Shown piece by piece: positions 12,496-43,860 of a DNA stretch of 64,000 bases. Every line of letters begins with the position of its first letter. Position 1 is the first letter of the stretch. A program made the translations under genes and the position numbers. Under the pieces are notes generated by a model, which was given only the letters and a program-made list of their open reading frames with translations, did not search any database and was not told where the DNA came from. Source of the DNA: Pseudorasbora parva (taxonomy: Eukaryota; Chordata; Actinopteri; Cypriniformes; Gobionidae); assembly GCF_024679245.1 (NCBI RefSeq), contig NC_090174.1, forward strand, positions 22,122,524-22,186,523, given 5' to 3'.

Positions 12496-12725
12496 TCTTG
12501 TCGAAATGAGGCTCCTAAAAATGTCAGGAAAACACGATTCCTGGCTGCATATCATTATCCATGGATCACTGAATCTTTGGTAAGTTGTAAGGATCGTTTG
12601 CTCTACTCGTGTTTTCCTCCACTAACTCCAGTCACGCAGCAGCTCTTCTGCCACTCAGCCCCGGCTGAGGGGGCGTGTTACGGCGGGAAAGTGACGTCGA
12701 TGCATTCCCTCTATACTCTCGGGTT
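12496..12725 (+). repeat. Repeat segment shared with 45996-46250
   Basis: The blocks GTCGAAAT..AGGCTC, ATGTCAGGAAAACACGATTC, GGATCACTGAATCTTTGGTA and CTCCAGTCACGCAGCA occur in the same order at about 45996-46250. The two copies are diverged but collinear, so they belong to one dispersed family. Confidence 0.75.
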
Positions 12726-13021
12726 TTTACCTTAACGTCCATTCTGGCAACCATATGCACGCGAGCTCTCTCTCGCGCACAGACGATCTGAAAACACCAA
12801 TAAACAAGTGAGCTGCATTTTATCAATCTCCATTTGAGATGTTCTGCTTAAAGATTCATTCAGCCTACATTTTAGACTTGTCTTTTTTCGTCAACCATAT
12901 TGCATGTTTATATAACATTAGTCACAATGTAGGCTACGCAGTGTCTGTGATGTAGCCTAATCTGAAATACAAATAGGCAAAAACATCATAGGAAACATAC
13001 TTCGGTTCTCAAAAATATATA

Positions 13022-14481
13022 TAGGTCCTTTTAAAAAAATGTGCATATTGTGATAAAGTTCATTATTTTCCATAATGTAATGATAAAAATTAAACTTTCA
13101 TATATTTTAGATTCATTGCACTCCAACTGAAATATTTCAGGTCTTTTATTGTTTTAATACTGATGATTTTGGCAAACAGCTCATGAAAACCCAAAATCTC
13201 AAAAAATTAGCATATCATGAACAGGTTCTCTAAACGAGCTATTAACCTAATCATCTGAATCAACTAATTAACTCTAAACACCTGCAAAAGATTCCTGAGG
13301 CTCTTAAAAACTCCCAGCCTGGTTCATTACTCAAAACCGCAATCATGGGTAAGACTGCCGACCCGACCCTGTCCAGAAGGCCATCATTGACACCCTCAAG
13401 CGAGAGGGTAAGCGAGAAAGAAAAACGCTGCACAACAAGAATAGGGGGGACCGGACCCTGAGGAAGCTTGTGGAGAAGGACCGATTCCAGACCTTGGGGG
13501 ACCTGCGGACGCAGTGGACTGAGTCTGGAGGAGAAACATCCAGAGCCACCGTGCACAGGCGTGTGCAGGAAATGGGCTACAGGTGCCGCATTCCCCAGGT
13601 CAAGCCACTTTTGGGCTACAGAGAAGCAGCACTGGACTGTTGCTCAGTGGTCCAAAGTACTTTTTTCGGATGAAAGCAAATTTTGCATGTCATTTGGAAA
13701 TCAAGGTGCCAGAGTCTGGAGGAAGACTGGGGAGAAGGATATGCCAAAATGCCTGAAGTCCAGTGTCAAGTAGTCAGTGATAGTCTGGGGTGCCATGTCA
13801 GCTGCTGGTGTTGGTCCACTGTGTTTTATCAAGGGCAGGGTCAATGCAGCTAGCTATCAGTAGATTTTGGAGCACTTCATGCTTCCATCTGCTTTATGGA
13901 GATGAAGATTTTGTTTTTCAGCACGACCTGGCACCTGCTCACAGTGCCAAAACCACTGGTAAATGGTTTACTGACCATGGTATTACTGTGCTCAATTGGC
14001 CTGCCAACTCTCCTGACCTGAACCCCATAGAGAATCTGTGGGATATTTGAAGAGAAAGTTGAGAGACACAAGACCCAACACTCTGGATGAGCTTAAGGCC
14101 GCTATCGAAGCATCCTGGGCCTCCATAACACCTCAGCAGTGCCACAGGCTGATCGCCTCATGCCACGCCGCATTGAAGCAGTCATTTCTGCAAAAGGATT
14201 CCCGACCAAGTATTGAGTGCATAACTGAACATAGTTATTTGAATGTTGACTTTTTTGTATTAAAAACACTTTTCTTTTATTGGTCGGATAAAATATACTA
14301 ATTTTTTGAGATTTTGGTATTCATGAGCTGTATGCCAAAAGCATCAGTATTAAAACAATAAAAGACCTGAAATATTTCAGTTGGAGTGCAATGAATCAAA
14401 AATATATGAAATTTAAATTTTTATCATTACATTATGGAAAATAATGAACTTTATCACAATATGCTAATTTGTGATAAATGT
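13022..14481 (+). mobile_element. Third Tc1-like element, decayed
   Basis: Long inverted repeats of about 200 bp bracket the element: GCATATTGTGATAAAGTTCA on the left and its complement near 14435-14465 on the right. Matching inner blocks (TGAAATATTTCAGGTCTTTT left; AAAAGACCTGAAATATTTCA right) confirm this. The left outer end is ATAGGTCCTTTTAAAAAAAT. The right outermost bases are altered or lost, so the right border is approximate. It lies inside the TTAA-flanked element at 11283-15167. Confidence 0.88.
13345..14216 (+). pseudogene. Tc1-type transposase, broken and shortened
   Basis: The start reads MGKTADPTLS at 13345. Recognisable pieces follow in different frames: the helix-turn-helix region, VAQWSKVLFSDESKFCM with the first catalytic [18 protein letters not shown], a D-L-A-P-A-H-S segment, and [18 protein letters not shown] with the catalytic E. 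At least three stops or shifts occur, and sequence seems to be missing near 13610 compared with family members. The gene is dead. Confidence 0.88.
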
Positions 14482-15171
14482 TTTTTTTTATACAAAATAA
14501 TATTACCCTTTTTCATTAGACACACTATTTAGTTTTGTATGGTACTTGGAGTTTCCTACTGTTACTGTACTAGCATCTTGCGTTATCTAGACAAGGCTGT
14601 CTCTCTAAGAAACTTTCAATTTAATGAGAAATTGTTTAAACAGTCAATAAGTGGATAAATCACTACTTACTGCTTGCAGGAATATAGTTTCCACTTTCTT
14701 CAGTTTAAGATGCTGAGTGAAACTTGCTTGAAATGGGCCGAACAAACGAACAATCTTGAATTAAATTGTTGTGGTATCGGATTATAAACATCAACCATGA
14801 CTGTTGACATTTTTTTATCTGTGCGAAGGATAGAATTCAAGTCCTCAGGTCTCCTGAACAGCCCGGAACATGAAGTGTGTCCATGCGAGCTTGTACCTGA
14901 TGATTCGCTCCATTTCCGCCTGACATTGAACATGTTTGGACAGATGCAAATGTTGGGGGAGTGCATATAAATGATCCCCAATGCTTGCATCACGGTTGGC
15001 GTTATGCTGAGAATCACTTGTTTTTCCGTGGAGTTTTGGATTCATGAGATTTACATAAGAAGTAGGAGGCAATGGTGTTTGAGACTCACAGTATGTGATG
15101 TCCATGTACTGAACTCTTATTATTTCACCATGGCAAGGTTAATTCAATTTTTCATTCTAGGGCACCTTTAA

Positions 15172-15532
15172 ATGTCCAGTTAAAGGAGGCTATCTCTAAC
15201 ATTTACTAAGTAGCCTAAACCCTGCAATTGTATTCAGTTATTTAACATGCAATTCAAACGGCCCTGCGTAATCTAAGGCCAGCAGCGATTAAGTCTGTGA
15301 TGAGCAAGACTTATGTCATTTTTGCAGACGTTTACTTCTTACCTAAGGGAGATCCATTGCCTGTTCTGAAATAGAAACCTCAACAACCACTCCCTCCTCC
15401 CACTGTCTGTTCAGCACTGCCAGAGTCAAAGCATGGAGAGTGAATGAATGCTGCGGTCGCAGTGCACTGTGTGCTCATCTGCGTTAGTGGACCTTCACTC
15501 TTCCACTCTACAGCATCCCTGCAACTTTTGCC
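15172..15532 (+). promoter_or_regulatory. Probable mamdc2 promoter and 5' leader
   Basis: Only about 360 bp of non-transposon sequence separates the TTAA element from the mamdc2 start codon. The last 160 bp is more GC-rich and pyrimidine-rich than the flanks, as expected of a leader exon. I see no clear TATA box. Two out-of-frame ATGs occur at about 15444 and 15448; if transcription starts upstream of them they would form short upstream frames. The transcription start is not identifiable by eye. Confidence 0.4.
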
Positions 15533-35566
<20,034 letters not shown>

Positions 35567-36535
35567 GCGAGGCTCAGGCTGATATATTTTCATTTGTGTG
35601 TCACTGGGGACAGGAAGACAGAAAAGGAGAGAAAAGAACATGTGTTACCTAGACTCAACAGTGTTCTGCAGATTCTGGCCATGCATGACTACATGGAAAG
35701 ACACATCTCATTGTTCCTTATTATAGGTGGTATGATGTGTCTGATATAGCCTGCTATTTTTTGAGCATTGAGGCAGCCTAGGGACTGTCTTATTTTTTGT
35801 GTGTATTTTTTGTGTATTGTGTTTGGAGAATATCAGAAAATACTTTTAAAGTTTTGTAATGTGTTGACATTGCTTAGCGGCATGCTGCTAGGTAGCAATT
35901 TTGAAGTTTCTGTTTGCTGAGATAAATGTTTTCTTGTTTGTTTTTACACTGATCAGTGTCCAGAGTAAAAACTGGTTTGGACTAATGAAAAAGTTCAGGT
36001 CTTGGGTTGTATACAGTACATTCTCACTCACGATTTTACGTTTATTAAACAACTTTTGAAAAAATGAAAATGTCATCTTGTATATTCCCATCAGAATTAC
36101 AATACTATTAACTCTCTTGCAATCTCTCATCAAGGCTTCTAGAAATACAGGAGAAGCTGTCTTCTTTTGATTTATTTTGATTAATTATGATTTATTTTGA
36201 GCTAATTTTAAGTTTTGTGACCTTTCTCTTATTATTCACTGCCATCTAGTGGAATAAGTGTTATGGAACATAAAAAAAAACCCTGGTTGAAATGTTTTTT
36301 TTTTATTATTTTATTGTTTTTTTTATTTTATTTACTCCAAACAATGCTACTAAATATTTTTCTGACCTACAGAGATTTTGTGTTTTCTTTCCGTACAGTT
36401 TTATGTTCACATCAAATAAAAGATTTCCACCACAGATCTCACAATACTACATTACCCATGATTCACACAAACAGGTCGAACCTGCTTTTTTTGTCATGAA
36501 TGTTCAAGCAGGAGCTTTTTAACCGATGTGCAGTC
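35567..36535 (+). other. mamdc2 3' untranslated region and intergenic start
   Basis: No coding sequence after the stop. ATTAAA at about 36044-36049 and AATAAA at about 36413-36418 (in CATCAAATAAAAGATTT) are candidate polyadenylation signals. Near 36530 the sequence changes to what may be the leader of the next gene. Confidence 0.4.
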
Positions 36536-36724
36536 GTAAGTAATATCGTTTCCATAGTAAGGTTATTTCTTAAAACACGTTTATGAACTTAAAATGTTTA
36601 ATTTCGTTGTTGTGTGTAACACAATTCAGGAGATCGTGAATCTACAGACGTCATGGCGACAACATAGGGTCTACAATTAGTAGGCTAAATGTAAAATTTA
36701 CATATTCATAATTTTGTATTGCAG

Positions 36725-36883
36725 TAGCCTGTTTCTTTCCGAATGATTTCATCTGGACACAAAATGTAAGTAACCGGTGAACATGTATTGCTTGTTGCAT
36801 AAGCTATTTATTTAAAGTATTTTAACATATATATTTTTAGCTCTCTCAATACCTCAAAAACTGGAATGAACGTGATATCATCT
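36725..36883 (+). other. Candidate non-coding leader exons of myorg
   Basis: Two short segments have good splice borders: 36725-36765 (acceptor TTGTATTGCAG, donor GTAAGTAA) and 36841-36883 (acceptor TATTTTTAG, donor GTAAGACA). A further donor, GTAAGTAA, lies at 36536. The coding exon of myorg starts at an acceptor (37769), so at least one upstream leader exon must exist; these are candidates, not proof. Confidence 0.3.
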
Positions 36884-37309
36884 GTAAGACAATCAATAGT
36901 TATCCATCAGCAGTGTAACTTTAATCTGTCAAGTGATGTCAGAGAGCACTTAAGTGTTGATTTTTCCTTTTTTCAAGTTTTTTCTTTCTTTCTGTGATTG
37001 GTGCTAAGAGTGATGAGGATGAATCTGCTAAACTGTAACTGCTATCTAGTACCAGTAGTAGCTAATTCCCACAATCACGCAACCTTGAAATTGTAATCAC
37101 AATAGTTTAAATTATAGTAGATACTTTTATTCTGGGTGCACATGTCCATCAAATCCATAGAGTGTGCCTTTTACAGAACATCACAACCCTGTATTGGAAA
37201 CGCTATGTTCAATACATTGCCTCGAGGACCGTTCAGCTGCTGTAGTGTAACAACAATCCGCTTTTGTGTCTAACAGATGTTTAGAATTGTGGATTTTTCC
37301 CATGCAGTT

Positions 37310-37560
37310 TATCAAGTCTACAAGAGATAGTTCACCCCAAAAGGGAAATTCCTTCATAATTTACTTACCTTCATGTCGGTCAAACCACTATGACTTGCAG
37401 AATTTGTTTTGTAGAATTTTTTTACCATTTGACCATTACCATTTGTTACCATTGAATTTCACTGGACAAAATGACATTTCTGAGAATGTTTTTTTTTTAA
37501 TGTTCCACATAATAAAGACAGACAGATCTGGAACTTGAGGGATGATTAAATGCTCATGAC
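37310..37560. repeat. MITE fragment upstream of myorg
   Basis: Contains AGTTCACCCCAAAAGGGAAA and ACTTACCTTCATGTCGGTCA, matching the end and inner arm of the GGTTAGTTCACCC-type fish MITEs seen elsewhere in the window. The right end is not found. Confidence 0.5.
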
Positions 37561-37794
37561 CCTGTACTGTATTATATCACTTTCAAACGTAATTTTGCAT
37601 GAAAAAAGTACTGCATATTTTTACATATTCCTTTTAAATTGTCTCAATATGTCTAGGCATGGCAATTTTCAAGCTGTCCTGGCTGGCTGCTGCTTCAACC
37701 ATGTGCAGCACACCTAAAACAGTCTGCTTTCTGCTCATAAGTTAAAAAAACACACACATTTTTTTCAGAAGGCTGTGTGCAGAGTGTTGTGAAG

Positions 37795-38075
37795 ATGTAC
37801 CAGATTGTATCAGCAACGGTTGGAGATATTGGCATCGATGCCATGAGCCGTTACTCGCCGCCTAAGCGGAATAGAGTTAGCAGACCAAGCCGCTCTCTGA
37901 TAACAGCAAGTTCGCTCGGAGTCATACTGGTTCTTGCTGCCATGGTAGCATGGTGCTTCTACTATGCTTCTCTTCAAAAGGCCAACCGTCTGACGACTGA
38001 ACGATTAGACCTTAACAAAGACGGTTTTGTCATCCGAAACCACGCTGGCGTTGTCATTTTCAAAATGGCATTCAG
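37795..38075 (+). CDS. myorg: myorg coding exon 1 (tail and membrane helix)
   Basis: Encodes residues 1-93 plus two bases of codon 94, ending MAFR across the splice. Donor G|GTATGT. An 86-bp intron follows, very short compared with the mamdc2 introns. Confidence 0.92.
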
Positions 38076-39935
38076 GTATGTTTTTTTATTTTTATGTTGT
38101 TTATGCTTGTATTTACATAATTATGATTATAAGTCGCAGTGTTTCTCATTGTCCATTTTAGGTCTGGAACCCTTGATCTGGACTCATGTTCAAAAGAGGG
38201 ACAGATTCTCACATGCGACAAATCAATTGCAGGGAATATACATTTCTTCATAGAAACAGTAAAGCCTAAAGACACAGTTGAGTGCTATCGTGTGCGCTGG
38301 GACGAGCTAGAGGAGCATCGGGTGGTGGAGCACGTCATGTCCTGCAGTGGATCCCATTGGTACGGTGGAGCGGAGACTTGGTCACAGCATTGGCCAATAG
38401 TTGTAAAAGGACAGCAAACACCCAAACCTTTCATTACAGGTGATATCCGTTATAATCATCAGGCGTTTGGTGGTATCTTAGAGCGCTACTGGCTTTCTTC
38501 CAATGCTACAGCCATAAAAATTAACAATTCTGTTCCTTTTCACCTTGGCTGGGATGAAACAAACAGAACTCTGTGGTTCCAAGCTCGATACGATGACAGC
38601 CCTTATAGGCCAGACCCTGGTAATCCCCATCATGTGACACTCAGCTATCGTGTATGTGTCGGTCTTGACGTCACCTCTATACACAAGTACATGGTACGCC
38701 GTTATTTCAACAAGCCCAATAAGGTTCCTTCAGAAGTTGTTTTCAGACAACCGATGTGGTCTACAAGAGCTCTAGAAGAAGTCAACCAAGAAAAGATTTT
38801 GAAATATGCATCTGACATACAAAAAAATGGCTTCAACTGCAGTCACCTGGAGCTGTACGATAGATTTACTAGTGGCTATGGGGAGTTTGAGTTAGATCCT
38901 ATCAAGTTCCCCAATGCTTCAGCCATGTTTCAAAAACTAAGGGAACATGGCTTTCAGGTAACCCTGTGGACTCATCCATTTGTTAACTATAATTCTGTCA
39001 ATTTTGGTGTTGGAGTAGAACGAGGACTGTTTGTACGAGTGCCTGATAGCCAGCTTCCCGCATTGGTGCGTTGGTGGAATGGTATAGCTGGAATTTTGGA
39101 TTTCACAAATCCAGAAGCTCGGGATTGGTATGCCTTGAATCTCCGCACCCTCAAGAACAAGTATGGAGTGGCATCTTTCAAGTTTGATGCAGGAGAAACA
39201 AGTTACTTACCCCAGCAGTTCAGTACCTTTGTTCCTTTGCAGGATCCCAGTATTTTTACACGCCGCTACACTGAGATGGCAATACCGTTCAATGACCGTG
39301 CAGAGCTGCGGTCGGGCTATCAATCTCAAAACATCTCCTGCTTCTTCAGAATTATTGACCGTGACTCTCTATGGGGATACACTCTAGGCCTCAAATCTAT
39401 AATCCCAACTGTGCTTACTATTAGCATTCTAGGCTACCAGTTTGTTTTGCCAGACATAATAGGTGGAAATGCATATTCAAACCTCACTGGATTTCCAGAT
39501 CGCGAGCTGTACATCCGTTGGCTAGAGCTCTCAGCTTTCATGCCAGCCATGCAGTTCTCACTTCCACCATGGCACTATGATGATGAAGTGGTGAATATCG
39601 CTAAGAAGTTCATTGCTCTCCACAAGTCTCTTGTTGCCCCTCGGGTTCTCGAGCTGGCTGGGGAAGTGCTGTACACTGGGGATCCCATTATTCGCCCTCT
39701 TTGGTGGATTGCTACAGATGATGAAGCAGCTTACAAAATTGACTCTCAGTTCCTCATAGGAGATGATCTTCTGGTGGCTCCTGTACTTGAACCTGGCAAG
39801 CAAGAAAGAGATATATATCTTCCTGCAGGCAGATGGAGAAGTTACAAGGGAGAGTATTTTGACAAAGGCCCCATATGCCTTACTGATTATCCAGTGGACT
39901 TGGATGAGGTTGCTTACTTTGTGTGGTCAGGATAA
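37795..39935 (+). CDS. myorg: Myogenesis-regulating glycosidase, GH31 (684 aa, two coding exons)
   Basis: Coding exons join(37795-38075, 38162-39935); the upstream acceptor is at 37768, so the first coding exon starts at 37769 with 26 leader bases. ATG at 37795 is chosen because the frame upstream has only a GTG before the splice site. Residues 1-34 are a basic cytoplasmic tail, 35-57 one transmembrane helix with no cleavable signal (type II), and the rest is lumenal with several N-glycosylation sequons. The GH31 barrel carries the nucleophile D436 in KFDAGE and the acid/base D493 in IIDRDS, spaced 57 residues apart. HWYGGAE, RYFNKP and [15 protein letters not shown] are strong family landmarks. 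Known: MYORG is an ER glycosidase, reported to be an alpha-galactosidase, and human loss causes brain calcification. Odd: the substrate-pocket segment reads ELYD at 324-327. Confidence 0.96.
38162..39935 (+). CDS. myorg: myorg coding exon 2 (GH31 catalytic region)
   Basis: Acceptor CATTTTAG at 38154-38161. It starts with the last base of Arg94, runs [10 protein letters not shown] to EVAYFVWSG, and stops at TAA 39933-39935. It holds the whole glycosidase domain. Confidence 0.95.
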
Positions 39936-41574
39936 TTACAAGTAGGTAGGGGATGGACCCAAACAAAACCCAACACTGCTGAATATTGATCTGCCCATAC
40001 AAAAAAATCATTTGCACAATAATGTGTCTTTTAAGTAATATGTATATTTTTTATGCTAATAGGATTACCAAAGTTTATGTTGTAAGTTTTAATCAATTAA
40101 CTGTATTCTAGTAAAAGTACAAGTAATTATAGAAATATTTACTAAGTAAAAGTTACAGCCACGGCTCATCTGTATTTAAGTATCTGCTCTTTTTTTTCCT
40201 GCTCAGTGAAGCACATTCAACAAACATTGCAGTTCAACTGTACGTTTACTAGTGATATAACACCAAATATACAAAATTATTCACGATATGAGCACACTAA
40301 TCCACAAGAAACTGTGTAACATAAATTGTAACTGACTGTCATAAAACACTGAATGCTGGCAACTGACGTTACTGCCATTTATATGATAGTCTGAGGTGTC
40401 TCACTTGACCCAAGTTACAGATACAGATAATAAGATAATCTCTGCCAAAATTGTCTAAATTGGCTTGCGAATCAGTTAGACTTATTTGTTCAGTTTTCTG
40501 CACGCACTAAATCATCTGAAGCGGTTTCTCTTTAGGAGTCGTAACAGGAAATTTAAGAACACCAAGAGGGTTGGATGAAGTGGACCTAAAGTCAATTAAA
40601 AGCAAATCTGCAAATGCATATCCTATTGTTTTCCGGAATAGCAATAAAGATCTTTATTAGTGGAACATCTGCGTATGCAGTTTGTGAACGATTCCATGCG
40701 TGTAGCTACATTAGATTTCAGTTCATGCATTTTACAACCAAATTGATTTACTTGATTAAATATTTCTATAATTACTTGTACTTTTACTTAAATAGTTTTT
40801 GCTTACTCTACCCTCCTCTGCTCCTCTCCTCTGCTGGTCAATAGATTGGGCATAAAACCACATAAGATTAGATGTATCTGTTCATTAAAAAAAACGCTTT
40901 AATGGGTGTACGTTAGCAACGATACTATAGGACTCATTTATGGCATTTTAATTAATAAAGAGAAAATGAGAAACTTAATTATAAATATTGTTTTATATTG
41001 TTGTTTGAGGAAACATAGAAATAATGGTGTTCTCAGGCTTTCAGGTTTCATCAAATAATTTAGACTTGAATAATAATGATTTATGACTCTTTTGCCTATT
41101 AAGGATATAACACTTTAATAAATAAAGGTAAAACAAAATATAAACATTTTAATCAAATAATGTATTCTTTCTATTTATTCTTCTAGACTTAAACAATAAA
41201 ATTATAATTACATTTTTAGTAACTATACAAGTCGCAACATTCCCTACTCTGCCCTCTCTTAATTAACATTTTTTAATATTTTTTTTACAATTTACTAAAC
41301 ATAAGTATTGTTTAGTGTAAAACATGTTGAATATTGTAGGACAGTGAAGCCTCTCCTCCACTGATATCCATTAAAAAAAATGGCTTCCTTCCCTGCGTAC
41401 CACCAAAGCCGGAGCGTTAGATTTAGGTTGCAGACTTGCCTTCCAGTGGCTTTGGTTTTGCCAACTTCTTTGATCAACTCTTTGAACCGAATCAACTCAA
41501 AAGAATGATTCATTTGTGAATAAGGATATAGCTAATAAATCCTTAAAGATAATATGGAAGTGATTTGGAACCTT
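39936..41574 (+). other. myorg 3' untranslated region and intergenic sequence
   Basis: AT-rich, no coding frame of note. A possible polyadenylation signal AATAAA lies at 40643-40648; others in the AT-rich stretch cannot be ranked. Confidence 0.4.
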
Positions 41575-41622
41575 TGAAGTCAATTATTTGGAGCGGTGTC
41601 CCAATACTTTTGGCAATGTATG
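41575..41622. repeat. Possible isolated Tc1 end
   Basis: GTGTCCCAATACTTTTGGCA matches the end style of a vertebrate Tc1 family. No second end or transposase is nearby. Confidence 0.4.
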
Positions 41623-41825
41623 TTAATCCACACATAAATGTGCAAACTTGCAAATTGTAAATTGATATTTTAAATGATATTTTGAATTTACTGGAAATAA
41701 ACGATGAACCAGGAAGAGCTGAATTTTTAATTATTGCTTTATTATATGGTAATGACTTAGTATCCCACCTTAATGAATTTGAACAATGAACATGCAACCC
41801 AAAGTAAAGGTCCTTTTTCTTACAG

Positions 41826-41889
41826 CAAGAGTAATTAGCTCAGATGGTAGAGCCTAATAACCCTGATGCCTCTCAAGTGAGACTTTTTT
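41826..41889 (+). pseudogene. tRNA-like D-arm fragment
   Basis: TTAGCTCAGATGGTAGAGC is a textbook tRNA D-arm and A-box, but no anticodon or T-arm follows in register; a run of T bases comes at about 41883. Read as a decayed tRNA or tRNA-derived repeat. Confidence 0.35.
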
Positions 41890-42023
41890 CTTAAATAAGC
41901 TATATCCTAATTATAGTTTAGGTCCAGTACAAAGTCAATCAATAAAAGAAGCTTTTGAGGGTTGTTGTAGCTAATATTTCTTAATATTGGGTCTGCTCAC
42001 ATATGGTGCAAAAGCACCAGAGA

Positions 42024-42095
42024 AGGTCCCACCGAGATTTGAACTCGGATCGCTGGATTCAGAGTCCAGAGTGCTAACCATTACACCATGGAACC
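42024..42095 (-). tRNA. tRNA-Gln (anticodon CTG)
   Basis: Read on the minus strand it begins GGTTCCATGGTGTAATGGTT, has a seven-base loop carrying CTG inside a five-pair stem, a standard T-arm (GAGTTCAAATCTC), and closes GTGGGACC with discriminator T. Seventy-two nucleotides, no intron. The acceptor stem is complete, with one T-G wobble at pair 4-69. A and B boxes are intact, so it is probably functional. Confidence 0.93.
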
Positions 42096-42395
42096 TTGTA
42101 AGATATACTCAAGAGTCTGAGGAATATAAGTGACTCTCCCTTGAACATAAAGGTGGACAGCCACTGGAGGATTTGTTTCACCCAAAACTATTTGAAACAG
42201 TCAGAGGAGTCTCATGGTAAAGCTTTGTTAGGTGTTTTCATCACTTTTTGTTGCCACAAGCACTGGTTTGAAAGTACACAGCGGTAACCATATATGCATA
42301 TATCATTACTGTGTACTGTAGGAGGACGGTGTGGCTGTGAAATGTGAAATGGACAAGAACCATGTCTAGAAGAAAAGCTGTCGACAGACTAAACT

Positions 42396-42406
42396 TGCCG
42401 AAACCC

Positions 42407-42440
<34 letters not shown>

Positions 42441-42468
42441 AACGCTCTCCCAACTACGCCATTTCGGC
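42396..42468 (-). tRNA. tRNA-Phe (anticodon GAA)
   Basis: On the minus strand it begins GCCGAAATGGCGTAGTTGGG and ends GGGTTTCGGCA. The acceptor and T stems pair fully, and the loop CTGAAGA carries GAA. Seventy-three nucleotides, no intron. The D stem reads GCGT against GAGC, giving a G-A mismatch where the usual gene has GCTC; the anticodon stem has one T-G pair. It may be a functional variant or an early pseudogene. Confidence 0.88.
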
Positions 42469-42582
42469 AACTGCGCTATTTTTAGCGTCCACAGAGGTTT
42501 TTGTTGCACCACCTATCTATATATAGAACAGAGGACAGCACTCTCATTTGCCCTCGAGAATAATGGAGGAAAAAAGGGTGGA

Positions 42583-42650
42583 ATTCGCACGAGGGTGGAA
42601 CCTACAACCTATGCGTTATTAGCACAACAGTAATAACTGAGCTAAATGCT
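42583..42650 (-). pseudogene. tRNA-Ile-like pseudogene (AAT loop kept)
   Basis: On the minus strand TTAGCTCAGTTATTA is followed by GTGCTAATAACGC, which matches the anticodon arm of tRNA-Ile(AAT). The T-arm region (GTAGGTTCCACCCTCG) does not form a proper stem, and the acceptor ends do not pair. Decayed. Confidence 0.55.
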
Positions 42651-42742
42651 TTGTTTTCGCTATGTGTTTGCCCGACTTAACGTTACCAGAGAATACTGGG
42701 TTGGTTTTAAAAATAAAAGTACCGACATAAGACACAAATAAT

Positions 42743-42814
42743 GGGCTCGTCCGGGATTTGAACCCGGGACCTCTCGCACCCAAAGCGAGAATCATACCCC
42801 TAGACCAACGGGCC
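42743..42814 (-). tRNA. tRNA-Pro (anticodon TGG)
   Basis: On the minus strand it begins GGCCCGTTGGTCTAGGGGTA, has the loop TTTGGGT with TGG, and ends CCGGACGAGCCC. Seventy-two nucleotides, no intron. Pair 4-69 of the acceptor stem is C-A where the usual gene has T-A, one mismatch in an otherwise perfect gene. Confidence 0.9.
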
Positions 42815-43860
42815 ACTGTATAATACGCCAACTTAAATTTATTTTTAGCTCTCGTAGCCTTATTTTTTTCTGGCCTAATGCAGACTGCTGCCTACCGATA
42901 TTTCAAGCGAGCCATGACCGAGAACACGCGTCTACCACCGCGAAAGTCTTACAGCTAGTAGCCTATATCTATGAGCCTATTTTATGAATTATCCTAAATA
43001 AAAGTGCATAAAAGTCCTACTAGACGACATAACTTGTAAATTCTTCGAATATCCTTATTTTCACAGATATTTTCATAAGAACATTTGTGCTACGTTTACT
43101 AACTGGTCGGGCCACTGAAAGAGTGCACATTTAAAATAGTGACCCAAAAGGGTGTATTTAAACTTAGCTACCAGCAGATGGCACTTCTGCCACACATCAC
43201 ACACCAAAATCTAATACAATCATGCAGTTTTCCAGCCTCCACATTTTAATTGGTCCACTTTAGTTTATAGCAGCATTTTGACTTTTTTGTGATCATAGTA
43301 AGTTTTTTTTGTCATGAGAGGTGTAACTTATGAAACCCAGTGTTCTTGTGAGGTAAAGATGTCTTGGCTGAGGTTTATGCTGTGTAAACTCTTTTCAAGG
43401 TTTCAAAGGTTTGAATGAGAGTAGGAAGTTGTGATACACATCGCAGATGAAGGAAGAAAAGAAACCTCCCAAAGTTTATTTAGTGTAAAATCCCACCCTA
43501 ACTCTCTCCACTGTGTATGATATGATTATTTTACATTTTCCCCATCCATCTTCCTATTTTTTGTAGTTTTGTTTTCTGTATTTTATATAGCCTATAATTA
43601 ACCAGTTTTCATTAAATAATGTAGGAAGCATCTCTGCACTTCTTTGCTTACATGTGTAAAAATAGGCCTACAACTTGCCAAAATCTGATGTTGTCCAAAT
43701 GTGGTAAGGTGTTTAATTTTTTATTCACAATATAATCTTACAACAAATACAAAAATCACACCCTGTTAAGACAACCAAGGACTGGATTTTTTTAATAAAA
43801 AAAACAGCATCATAAATTCATAAATATCACATATGCCTAGATAATGTATGTATGCTTCTC
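42815..43860. other. No gene seen
   Basis: AT-rich sequence after the tRNA cluster with no recognised element. Confidence 0.4.

Larger units (their letters stand above)
11283..15167. mobile_element. TTAA-flanked DNA element (3.9 kb) with nested Tc1 copy
   Basis: The left end AGGTGCCCTAGAATGA and the right end TCATTCTAGGGCACCT are perfect 16-bp inverted repeats, each directly preceded or followed by TTAA (11279-11282, 15168-15171). TTAA duplication is typical of piggyBac- and Kolobok-type transposons; which of the two is not decided here. Inside is a long internal inverted repeat: the stretch at about 11560-11800 reappears inverted at about 12600-12860. A Tc1-like element (13022-14481) accounts for much of the length. 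No transposase of its own is seen. The right end lies 365 bp before the mamdc2 start codon. Confidence 0.85.

Noticed and set aside
13260..13556. 98-codon minus-strand frame
   Set aside because: Shadow of the third Tc1 transposase.
37777..37794. Upstream GTG start for myorg
   Set aside because: Vertebrate genes rarely start at GTG, and the first ATG follows six codons later.
42619..42831. 70-codon minus-strand frame
   Set aside because: Overlaps the tRNA-Pro gene; the apparent protein is a translated tRNA.
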